Shown here piece after piece: positions 1-10,599 of a stretch of DNA of 64,000 bases. The stretch spans positions 49,589,757 through 49,653,756 of the forward strand of contig OZ022499.1 of assembly GCA_963989385.1 (NCBI GenBank), in the 5' to 3' direction. Source of the stretch: Ctena decussata. Taxonomy: Eukaryota > Mollusca > Bivalvia > Lucinida > Lucinidae. The notes under the pieces were generated by a model. It had not been told where the DNA came from, searched no databases, and saw only the letters and a program-made list of their open reading frames with translations. The translations under genes and the position numbers were made by a program. How positions within the stretch are numbered: the first letter of the stretch is position 1; every line of letters starts with the position of its first letter.

Positions 1-1232
1 AGAAATATATATTCTATAGAATTAAATGCCAAAAGTTATGTTTTAGCTTAAATCTCATAAAGAAAATTAAAAGGCTCATATTGAAGTTATATCAATAGAA
101 ATGATACCATAAACTGAAAAATAAAAAACATTTTTATATTTCCTGATTAATTTAATCCGACTTAAATGTTTGCAGCTTCTGACCAAAGCAAAGAAACTTG
201 TAATTACTAATCAGTTATTAAGCTACTAGAGAGAAAAGCTTGATGACAGACATTAAATGATGAGTCATGACTGTAAAGGGATGCAGTTTAGTGCAGCTGA
301 ATGAGAGGTAGCCCCTTCCTGTCTATCCCCACCCCCCAAACACACACACACACACCAGCCTATTAAAAAGCATTTTCACAGAGGATTTTATTGGCACAAT
401 ATTTAGGACTTTATTGTGCTAGCAAGCTTTTTTATATCATAATAAGTGCACAAAATAATGAATGGGGCATACCCTGCTAACTGCTGGACCCTGCACTTTA
501 TGTGGAATGTTGCATAATGCTGTTTGTCCTTCTACAAGTCAAGACTATGTTAGAATGAAAATAATTACACAGTTCCACCATAAATGTTGCACCAGCATCA
601 GTGGGCTTCATATTAACACCTGTTGTGTCCTCTCATTAGAAGCACTTCAGCAAGAGCATAGATGATTCTATTAATGGATCACAACAAATGTTTTTATGGC
701 TGAATAAGACAGAATTCCCAGAATTGCTATCATGCTCCAGCTGAGTCTTTGTATAATCATTATCATAAAACCATCACTTGTGGAAATGTCTCCAGGATTT
801 TTTTTTCTTTTTATGTACATATAATTTATTTTGGATATTTATTTATTTATACTTATAAGGAAAACACTGAAGGGCAATGTCAGACTGCATGTGAATATAA
901 TAATTTGATCAGAGCTTTATACATTTAGAATACCTATATAGTACTAATTTGTTCATTTGAAATTTGTGTTAAATTTTAATTTTTGATCAAAAGCAACTGT
1001 GATGAGACACCACAACATACTAATGTACATTTTACTTGAAGAGAAATGATAAAGAATAATTCCACTTCGGCTCACTAGATATTGCCCTATTATTTTTCTT
1101 GTTTAATCATGTTTATATCTTACCATTATTCAACTTAGAGAATAGATTACCAAGTCCTGAGCCTTAAATTGCCACATATTTAATCAAGTTTTCTGGTTTG
1201 CTGGACAGCTGTGCTTTTTATTTGTTTTGTTA
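1..1232. other. Gene-free stretch, no recognised feature
   Basis: AT-rich sequence with only short open frames and no splice-consistent coding signal. It holds a short CA dinucleotide run near 340-355. Nothing else was recognised. Confidence 0.5.
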
Positions 1233-2260
1233 TACGCCCGTTTTGAAAAAACGGACGTATTATGTCATGGCGCTGTCCGTCCGTCCGTCCGTCCGTAAAC
1301 ATTCTTGTGCACTCCATAACTCATTAACCGTTTGGGATATATTCATGATATTTGGTAGGAATATGTATTAGGTTGGGGGAACGTGTCGCATACAGAAGTG
1401 GTTGCTCCCCCTTCCTTAGTTTCCAAGTTATGCCCCTTTGATTAATTTTTTCCCTGCCAGTCTTGTGCGCGCCATAACTAGATAACCGTTTGGGATATCT
1501 TCATGAAACTTCATAGCAATGTGTATGAAGTCTCTACGATGTGTCGCATACAAAAATGGCTGCTCTCCCTTTCTTCGTTTTAGAGTTACATCCCTTTCAT
1601 TAGTTGATTATGGTTATTTTTGTGTATACATATCTTGTGCATACCTTAACTTTGTAACCGTTTGGAATATCATGATGAAACTTTATAGCAATGTGCATGA
1701 TCACAAGACGATGCGTGGCATACAAGAATGGTTGCTCCCCCTTTCTTCATTTTGGAGTTACTTCCCTTTGATAAGTAATTTTAGGCATTTCTCAGTCACT
1801 CCATATCTCCTTAACCTTTTGAAATATTAGAATGGAACTTTGTAGGAATATGTATAATGATGGGGCAATGTATCCCGAGCAAGAACCACAACTCTGGCTT
1901 ACTGAATTATCTGCCCTTGCATAAATTTCCTGTTTCCTCTGTGATTCCTTAACCCTACATGTGATTTTGTCAGGGGAATGTAGTAGAGCCAAGAATCTAG
2001 TATATTTAGTTTATGAATTTTCTCCCTTGTTCAACTATGGCATTACTCAACTTTTGAGCCACAATAACTTTGAAGCTGATTTTTGGTATACTCATAGTAT
2101 TTGATGTGTTAAATATTTGAATAATGTTGCCGTCATTAGTTATAAAGTGGTTGCCCCTGTTTGTCTGCCTATCCATCCTTTTGTAAACAATCTTGTTCAT
2201 TCCATACTCCTTTATGACATTAAAACGGGCGTATTATGCGCCACTTGCGAAGCCCTTGTT
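1233..2260 (+). mobile_element. Helitron-like non-autonomous element, family A, copy 1
   Basis: The ends are short inverted repeats: ACGCCCGTTTT at the left and AAAACGGGCGT near the right, the latter followed by a short GC-rich stem and a terminal CCCTTG before T. A GTCC microsatellite follows the left end, then four diverged tandem units of about 158-172 bp. A second copy lies at 19022-19957. T-rich flanks, short inverted ends, a 3' hairpin, a microsatellite and tandem repeats match what is known of Helentron-derived elements such as oyster pearl. There is no coding capacity. The class assignment is inference. Confidence 0.75.
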
Positions 2261-4409
2261 TTTTGTGAGTGTGACTCAGAATCATATTAGAGAACACATC
2301 TCATTGAACTAAAATTTTGAGAAAGTCTCCATTCTCAATGAAAAGTTAAGGTACCATTCATTATAAATTATATAATTTTTGCATGAGATTTGCCCCTCCT
2401 GATAGATTTCCATGAGATTTTTGGCAACAGTTAGAGCAAATCCCTCAAAAGATCACTGAGTATATATACACACTGTGGCATTTTAATTTATGAACCAAGG
2501 GCATTGCAGAGCTGACAGCCCCCACCCCCACCTGATGAGCTAGTATTTGACAAACCTGGCATTTCATAATAAATATGTATTTTATTAAATCTCTGGTTTC
2601 TTCTCAGGAAGAATCAATAAATGCTTGTTAGTTGTTTACACTCTTAAAAAAGGGATAAACAACTAACAAGTAAACATGTATGTTGTACCCCTCATTAGAA
2701 CTCCTCATTAAGGTAGTTCCACAGAGGGCCAAAACCTATGTTATAAAAATGCATACTGCAATTTTAATACCTTGACCACTATCATTTAACAGTACATATG
2801 CTGCTTCTCAGTGTTGGCTGAAATTATATGGAGTGTAAAGGAGTGTATAAGTATGTGTGGCCAAGTTATTTTCTAAGCTTAAAGTTGAAACAAAATCTTC
2901 CTTACTGCAATTGTCCTACCACTTTCACCATCTGACAGTGTGTCGAAATTGCTGTGAAAATCAAATAGTACTCACCCAGATTAGACTGCAGTTTTGATGG
3001 TACTTAGTCTAACCCAGGTCTACACTGCATTTTTTAATCAAGGATTTTAGTCATTGAATTTTGCAAGTATTTGTTATGGCTAAACATCTATTATATTTTG
3101 CTTAGTTTTTCATGTAAAAGAAAGGTTAAAAGTTGTGTGTGTGTGTGTGTGTAGGGGTGGGAGATGGAGGAAGGGTGGAGGAAGAAGGGGGAGGGGGGTA
3201 GAGGGGCCTTAAGTTGGGTAGGGTGATCGTGTGAGTTGCAGGAGAGGCTTTGAAATATTGGCACGTGCAGGATTAATTGGATGGCAAAATTATTTTTTCT
3301 AGCAGTCCCTCTGATTTTGACCACAATGTACCGGTCTTAATAACTTATAAGCAAGTAAATGCGAAGTTTGAAACAGTTGACGCAGTTCTGTAATTGCGTC
3401 ACAACTGTCATAAATCGATCGATTTGTTTGTATCTTGTTTACAGTATGGTGTAGGCTACTGATCAGAATTCTTTTCCCAATCATTCTGAAGAAAGTACAG
3501 AAAAAAATATCGTTGTATGTTGAATTACAAGATGCGTTCCTCTTCGTGTGTCGGATTTCAGGATTCAAGAACATTTCGGTAATGTTTAAATTTATTACAG
3601 ATTATTTTGCTGTCTATCGATCAGGTAAAAATCCGCCATTAATTTGAGAAAATGAAATAGGGTACCTAAACATTATTTTGCAAAGGAAATTGTCCCAAAC
3701 ACCGAATTACTTAATTTTTATAATGGAGAAAGGGCAGACACCATGGTTTTTCATAGCATATGTCCGCCGACGGGAGAAAGTCGATTTATTTTGAAAATTG
3801 CTGTTGAAGTTGGCGGATAAGAGTCGTCTTTACATGATCACGTAAAACGTTCGATTGCAGAATATCTTGGTGTTTAGCTCTGCTCTTAAAGGCATAGAGA
3901 ATTAAATTAAGATGTAAGGAATAAAACCATATCTTATTTTCGGCTTTGTGTAGTTTGATTCGCCGACAAAGCATCACTGAAATTGCGACACGTTCGTTGA
4001 TTGAATCTGAGTCTCAGAAATTTAGAACGTTTTTTCGTTGCTATCTGTATAAAAATATCACTCCGCCATGGATACGCGTTCCCACTGGCAGGGTCAGGTG
4101 AAAATGGGCAAAAAAAAAAAAATGGGCTCAAAAAAAAATGGGCTCAAAAAAAAAAACTAAGTCCAACCCTAAAAAAAAATTGGGCATAGGTTCCCCTGTA
4201 TTTTGTACATTTTTATTCACCCCCCACCCACTACCATAGGCCAATATAAAGTTTGGGCAAGAAGCAGAAGAAAGAGGAAAAGGTGGGTGGAGTACAATTT
4301 GGCTCATAATGACTAAGTGTCCGTGTCCAAATGCACAGCCTTCTCCTCTATGTTACCTTAGACAGTTAACAAAACGGATACATACCTTAATATCCTGTCA
4401 ATATTTTAT
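2261..4409. other. Gene-free stretch with small inverted repeats and a CpG-containing part
   Basis: A perfect 15-bp inverted repeat lies at 2624-2670 (arm CTTGTTAGTTGTTTA), followed by half of a family M MITE (about 2670-2720). A GT run lies near 3134-3152. The part 3250-4090 is less AT-rich, contains CpGs and matches none of the repeat families here, so it could be single-copy DNA. The longest open frame in it (about 70 codons) shows no recognisable family. Confidence 0.4.
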
Positions 4410-7076
4410 TAGCTCACCTGAGCCGAAGGCTCCGGGGGAGCTTATAGGAAAGGCAGGCTCCGGCATCCGTCGTCGTCGTCCGTCCACAATTTCAAACGAC
4501 TTCTCCTCTGAAACCGCTGGGCCAATTGTAACCAAATTTCATATGTAGCCTCCTGAGGACTTAGGAACGAAAAATTGTTCAAACGATCCTGGTCACATGA
4601 CCAACATGGCCGCCATGCCCATATATGGTAAAAACCTTAAAAAATCTTCTTCTCCAGAACCAATAGGCCGATGGCCTTGAAACTTGGTATGTAGCATTGG
4701 GTGTGGGAGTACTACCTAGATTGTTCAAATTATGACCTTGGGATGACCTTGACCTTTTTTACGGCAAGGTCAAATTTGCTTCCTTGTGCTATTATATGGC
4801 AAAATGCAAGAACATAAGATATCTTGGAAACTGATGAAGATTTTGGGCTAAAACTTGGTATCTACAGTCATCTTAATGAGTACATGAAGATTTATGAGTA
4901 CAAAAGGTCAAGGTCATTCTGTGACCTTTGACCCAGGACTCTCATATTTTGACAATTTCAAACAATCTCCTAAAAAGCCACTGGGCCAGTTGGAACCAGA
5001 TTTCATATAGAGCCGCCAGGGTTTGAGGGAACGAAAATTTATTCATATGGTCTAGGTCACATGACCAACATGGCCGCCACGCCCATATATGGTTAAAACC
5101 TAAAAAAATCTTCTTCTCCATAACCAATATGCTGATGGCCTTGAAACTTGGTATGTAGCATTAAGTGAGCGAGTTCTACCAACACTTTTCAAATTATGAC
5201 CTTGGGTTGACCTTGACCTTTTTTACGGTAAGGTCAAATTTGCTTCCTTGTGCTTTTATATAGGATAATGCTAGAACATAAGATATCTTGGAAACTGTTG
5301 AAGATTTTGAGCTAAAACTTGGTATCTACAGTCATCTTAATGAGTACATAAAGATTTATGAGTACAAAAGGTCAAGGTCATTCTTTGACCCAGGACTCTC
5401 ATATTTTGACAATTTCAAACAATCTCCTTTAAAGCCACTGGGCTATTGAAACCAAAAACCTTCAAAAATCTTCTGCTCCAGAACCAATTGACTGATGGCC
5501 TTGAAACTTGGTATGTAGCATTGGGTACTAGAATACTATCCAGAGTGTTCAAATTATGACCTTGGGTTGACCTTGACCTTTATTACGGCAAGGTCAAATA
5601 TGGGAAAATGCTAGAACATAAGATTTCATGGGAAGTTTTGAAGATTAAGGCCCAAAACTTGGTATATACAGTCACCTTAAAGAGAACATGAAGATTTGTG
5701 AGTACAAGAGGTCAAGGTCATTCTTTGACCTTTGACCCAGGACTCTCATATTTTGACAATTTCAAACAATCTCCTAAAAAGCCACTGGGCCAGTTGGAAC
5801 CAGATTTCATATAGAGCCGCCAGGGTTTGAGGGAACGAAAATTTATTCATATGGTCTAGGTCACATGACCAACATGGCCGCCACGCCCATATATGGTTAA
5901 AACCTAAAAAAATCTTCTTCTCCATAACCAATATGCTGATGGCCTTGAAACTTGGTATGTAGCATTAAGTGAGCGAGTTCTACCAACACTTTTCAAATTA
6001 TGACCTTGGGTTGACCTTGACCTTTTTTACGGTAAGGTCAAATTTGCTTCCTTGTGCTTTTATATAGGAAAATGCTAGAACATAAGATATCTTGGAAACT
6101 GTTGAAGATTTTGAGCTAAAACTTGGTATCTACAGTCATCTTAATGAGTACATAAAGATTTATGAGTACAAAAGGTCAAGGTCATTCTTTGACCCAGGAC
6201 TCTCATATTTTGACAATTTCAAACAATCTCCTTTAAAGCCACTGGGCTATTGAAACCAAAAACCTTCAAAAATCTTCTGCTCCAGAACCAATTGACTGAT
6301 GGCCTTGAAACTTGGTATGTAGCATTGGGTACTAGAATACTATCCAGAGTGTTCAAATTATGACCTTGGGTTGACCTTGACCTTTATTACGGCAAGGTCA
6401 AATATGGGAAAATGCTAGAACATAAGATTTCATGGGAAGTTTTGAAGATTAAGGCCCAAAACTTGGTATATACAGTCACCTTAAAGAGAACATGAAGATT
6501 TGTGAGTACAAGAGGTCAAGGTCATTCTTTGACCTTTGACCCAGAACTCTCATATTTTGACAAGTTCAAACAATCTCCTCAAAAACCACTGGGCCTATTG
6601 TAATTTAACATCATATAGAACCTCAAAGGGGTGAGGGAATGAAAGTTTGTTCAAATGGTCCAGGTCACATGACCAACATGGCCGCCATGCCCATATATGG
6701 TAAAAACCTATAAAAATCTTCCTTCTCCAGAACCAATCGACCGATGGCCTTGAAACTTGGGCTGTAGCATTGGGTACACCAGTACTATCAAGATTTTTCA
6801 GGATGATGTCCTTGTGTTGACCTTGACCATTTTATGGCTGGGTCAAATATGGGAAAATGCTAGAACATAAGATTTCATTTGAAGTTTTGAAGATGTTGGC
6901 CTAAAAATTGGTATATACCATAGCCTTAATGAGTACATGAAGATTTATGAGTACAAGAGGTCATGGTCATTCTTTGACTTTTGACCCAAGACTCATGGGT
7001 TGACAATTTCAGACGTAAGTAAAACCGACTTTGCCAATTGTTCAGGTGAGCGATTCAGGGCCTCATGGCCCTCTTG
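4410..7076 (+). mobile_element. Helitron-like non-autonomous element, family B
   Basis: The left end starts TAGCTCACCTGAGCCGAAGG, and the right end is CAGGTGAGCGA plus the stem AGGGCCTCATGGCCCTCTTG. The outer words are inverted repeats of each other. A CGTC/GTCC-rich tract follows the left end. The body is built of diverged tandem units containing TGACCTTGACC and AGGTCAAGGTCA. An internal block of 804 bp is duplicated almost perfectly. No protein is encoded. Confidence 0.75.
4925..6532 (+). repeat. Near-identical 804-bp tandem duplication inside family B element
   Basis: Two adjacent blocks (about 4925-5728 and 5729-6532) read almost base for base the same. I noticed one clear difference, GGATAATGC near 5265 against GGAAAATGC near 6068. 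All other unit boundaries in the element are much more diverged, so this is a young duplication or an assembly artefact. Confidence 0.85.
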
Positions 7077-7339
7077 TTATATTTAGATCTTATAATCTAA
7101 AAGTGCAAGTAAACCGTCATGTTTTTAACACGACGAGCAGATGTGGGTCGAGCGTGATCACACACCCCACCCATGTACCAAAACGTATTTTGGAACGACA
7201 GGAGCACGCCAAACCCTTTCGGGACGGCTCATTTTAAGCTCAACTGTCATATTTGATTGGGTTCTTACCAGTTTTCTTTGCAAAAAATCTGTCAAGTTTC
7301 TACTGGGACATCTTGTTCAAAAATTCATAATTGTCTTGC

Positions 7340-7560
7340 ACAAAAACTCTAAAATAATTTTCGAGAAGGGAGATAATCAATAGGCGTGTTCGTTTAATCA
7401 TAGAATTCAATACGCCGTTATCTTGGCGGTTCCGGATCATTTCGGCCCAAAACTAGCGTCGTAGCGTACGCCATCGTCGGTAAAAGACAAGGTCTCGTTA
7501 AAATCGAGCAAACAGCCAGAAAACACGAATAATTGTCTAATATTTTTCATTTTTAGCTCG
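7340..7560 (+). promoter_or_regulatory. Candidate promoter / first untranslated exon of eIF5 (tentative)
   Basis: Between two transposable elements lies a short stretch with many CpGs and motifs typical of housekeeping promoters, including a TATCTTGGCGG word (YY1-like) followed by TTCCGG (ETS-like) near 7420-7435. A usable splice donor, TCG|GTAAAA, occurs at 7479/7480. The coding exon of eIF5 at 16638 is preceded by an acceptor, so an upstream untranslated exon is expected. Linking it to this stretch is inference only; 3250-4090 is the alternative. Confidence 0.25.
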
Positions 7561-10480
7561 CCTGAACGAAAGTTCAGGAAGAGCTATTGTTGTCACCACG
7601 GCGTCGGCGTCCGCGTCCGCGTCGGCGTTCGGATTGGATGTTTTGGTTAAAGTTTTTTAAAGACCTATATCTCCTTAACCCATGGATGGATTCTTTTGAT
7701 ACTTGCACTGTAGTTAGATATTGGTCTAAGGTTTAACAGGGTACCACCCCCACCCCACTCCGTGACCTTGATGTCAAGGTCATGGACTTAGAAAATTGGT
7801 ATTTTTTTTGACTGGATGTTTTGGTTAAAGTTTTATAAAGTCCAATATCTCCTTAACCCATGGATGGATTCCTTTGATACTTGCACTAAAGTTAGATATT
7901 GGTCTAAAGTTTTCGAAGGTACTACCCCATCCCCCTCTGTGACCTTGATGTCAAGGTCATGGACTTAGAATATTGTCTTTTTATTGATTGGATGTTTTGG
8001 TTAAAGTTTTTTAAAGACACATATCTCCTGAACCCATAGATGAATTCTTTTTATATTTGCACTGTAGTTAGATCTACAGAGTACTACCCCAACCCCGCTC
8101 AGTGATCTTGATGTCAAGGTCAGGGACTTGGGAAATTTTTGTCTTTATTAAAGTTTTGTAATTGCGTACTGATTCATAATGCTTTGCAGAGATTTAGTTT
8201 ATACTTGAACTGATGTTAGACTCTTTTTGGAGTTTTTACAAAACACCTTATACTTACCCCACTGGATGACCTTGAAGTCAAGGTCATCGACTTAGAATTT
8301 TGTCTTAAAGATTTTGGTTAAAGTTTTATATTTATGAAGACATAATTTCACAGTGCCACGATGATGGACTCAGTTGATACTAATACTTGGACTGATGTTA
8401 GATAATGGTTCAGGGTTTTGATACATCCTAGTAGCCCCCCCCCCCCCCCCCACCCCCCCTCCCCTTCCCCCCTACCCATCAGTTTTTTTACCTCAAGCTC
8501 ATGGACTTTGAAATTTCATTCATTTTCTTTTTATTTTAATTTTATTTTTAAGACTTATTTCTGAGATAGCTTTTGTATATAAATGTGTTTTCATTATGGA
8601 CATGCTTGCCTGAAGTTTTAGGCATACCAGTCCACATGCCCCCCCCCCCCCCCCCCCCCCCCCCTACCCCCTACCCGTCAGTTTTTATCCCCCGATCGAA
8701 AGGTTCGGGGGATATAGCGATGAGCCTGGCGTCCGTCCGTCCGTCCGTCCGTCCGTCCGTCTGTCCGTCCGTCCGTCCGTCCGTAAACACTTTCTTGTCC
8801 GCTCTATATCTTGAATACCCTTTGGAATATTTTCATGATACTTCACAGTTATGTAGAACAGGTCATGGCGATGTGTCCCGTACAAGAATGGTAACTCTTG
8901 CTATTGTACTTTTTGAATTATCTCCCCTTTGGTGATTTTTTGGCAGATTCGTGTCCGCTCTGTAACTTGAATACCCTTTGGAATATTTTCATGATACTTC
9001 ACAGAAATGTAGAACAGGTCATGACGATGTGTCACGAACAAGAATGACAACTCTTGCTTTCTTACTTTTTGAGTTATTTCCCCTTGATAGTTTTAGGTGT
9101 GATTTTTTGACACATTTGTGTCCGCTCTATAACTTGAATACCCTTTGGAATATTCTCATGATACTTCACAGATATGTAGAACAGGTCATGAGGGTGTGTC
9201 GCGAACAAGAATGATAACTCTTGCTTTCTTACTTTTTGGGTTATTTCCCCTGGATCATTTTAGGTATGATTTCGTGTCCGCTCTATAACTTGAATACCTT
9301 TTGGAATATTTTCATGATACTTCACAGATATGTAGAACAGGTCATGATGATGTGTCGCGAACAAGTATGACAACTCCTGCTTTCTTACTTTTTGAGTTAT
9401 TTCCCCTTGATGGTTTTAGGTGTGATTTCGTGTCCGCTCTATAACTTGAATACCTTTTGGAATATTTTCATGATACTTCACAGATATGTAGAACAGGTCA
9501 TGACGATGTGTCGCGAACAAGAATGACAACTCTTGCTTTCTTACTTTTGGAGTTATTTCCCTTTGATGATTTTAGGTGTCCGCTCCATAACTCGAATACC
9601 TTTTGAAATAATTTCATGATACTTCACAGATATGTAGAACAGGTCATGACAATTTGTCTCATACATGAATGATAACTCTTGCTTTTATACTTTGTGAGTT
9701 ATTTCCCTTTGGTAGTTTGAGCTGCTGTTTGTATAACCCTGGCCAGCTCCAGAATTTGAATAACCTTGTACCTTTTAGAACATTGATGATCATGCAGTGA
9801 TATCTTATCAGTGTTGCTAACTCTCTCTGACCCCTCCACATTCCCATGCCCCGTTCCGCACCCCCCCCCCCCCCCCCCCCCCCCCCCCACACACACACAA
9901 AAAAAATTTTTTTTTTTCCAGATTTGGATTCTTTGTCCAAATTCACTTACTAGAGAGCTCAAAATTAGGTTTGTAGGATTTGTACTTTAGAAGTTTATTC
10001 ACACATTTTGGAAGTTGAATGTATCGTATGCTATACATTTGCGTATATGGTGGCTGTTTGAGATATTACCTCTTTTTAGCAGTCAAGCATACTGTTTTAG
10101 TCTGAGTGTTATATAAGCATGCATCTGTTAACAGTTAATGTCAAACAGAAGCATAAAAAAAGACAATATATTACTAATATGTGTTTTGAAGTGCACCCTT
10201 TTTACCAAGGCCCATGGGGGTCTTCGGTCGGGGGATTTGCCATCTCCTCTGATGGCTATTTTTATTACTTCAAGCTTGTGGACTTTGAAATTTCAATTCA
10301 TTTTTTTTATTTTCATTTTATTTTAAGACTTTTTTCTGAGATAGCTTCTGTTTATAAATGTGTTTTCATTATGGACATGCTTGCCTGAAGTCTTATGCAT
10401 AGCAGTCCACACCACCATAGCGGCTGTGTGATGGGGAAGCACCAATTCAGGCGAGCTATGCTGTCAGGCGACAGCTCTTG
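7554..10480 (+). mobile_element. Helitron-like non-autonomous element, family C, copy 1 (interrupted)
   Basis: The left end is TAGCTCGCCTGAACGAAAG, followed by a GCGTCCGCGTC-type tract. The right end is CAGGCGAGCTATGCTGTCAG then GCGACAGCTCTTG. The body has units of about 163-177 bp, each with the palindrome TGACCTTGATGTCAAGGTCA. A family D element is inserted at 8686-10256, next to poly-C expansions (about 8434-8452, 8640-8664) and a partial internal duplication of the right part. An uninterrupted copy lies at 61992-63117. Confidence 0.75.
8686..10256 (+). mobile_element. Helitron-like non-autonomous element, family D, copy 1
   Basis: The left hairpin pairs TATCCCCCGA with TTCGGGGGATA, followed by GTCC repeats. 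The right end is TCGGGGGATTTGCCATC then CTCCTCTGATGGC. Six tandem units contain the word GTAGAACAGGTCATG at 8853, 9009, 9176, 9332, 9488 and 9634, giving spacings of 156, 167, 156, 156 and 146. A long poly-C/poly-A tract lies near 9858-9917. The element sits inside a family C copy. Confidence 0.75.
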
Positions 10481-10599
10481 TTAATTGAAAGACTTACATT
10501 TTCTTATTTCTTTTGCCAGATTTTCCATCTTTGATTTTTTTTTCAACTTTTTTTTGTCATGAAAGTAGACGGCGCAAATCGGCAGTGTAGGCGGCGAAA

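Noticed and set aside
1233..2260. Calling family A a classical cut-and-paste MITE because of its inverted ends
   Set aside because: The inverted words are not clearly flanked by a target duplication, and a microsatellite, tandem units and a 3' stem with CTTG fit the Helitron-like plan better. No RepHel protein is present to prove either view.
3091..3324. 77-codon minus-strand open frame with a His/Thr repeat
   Set aside because: It reads through a GT dinucleotide run and purine-rich low-complexity sequence; no family recognised.
4942..5931. Two identical 61-codon minus-strand open frames
   Set aside because: They are identical only because of the 804-bp duplication; they lie within repeat units and show no protein family.
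8573..8935. Open frame rich in Pro and repeated Ser-Val-Arg-Pro residues
   Set aside because: It is the translation of a poly-C run and the GTCC microsatellite of a Helitron-like element; the same artefact appears on the minus strand and in family D copy 2.
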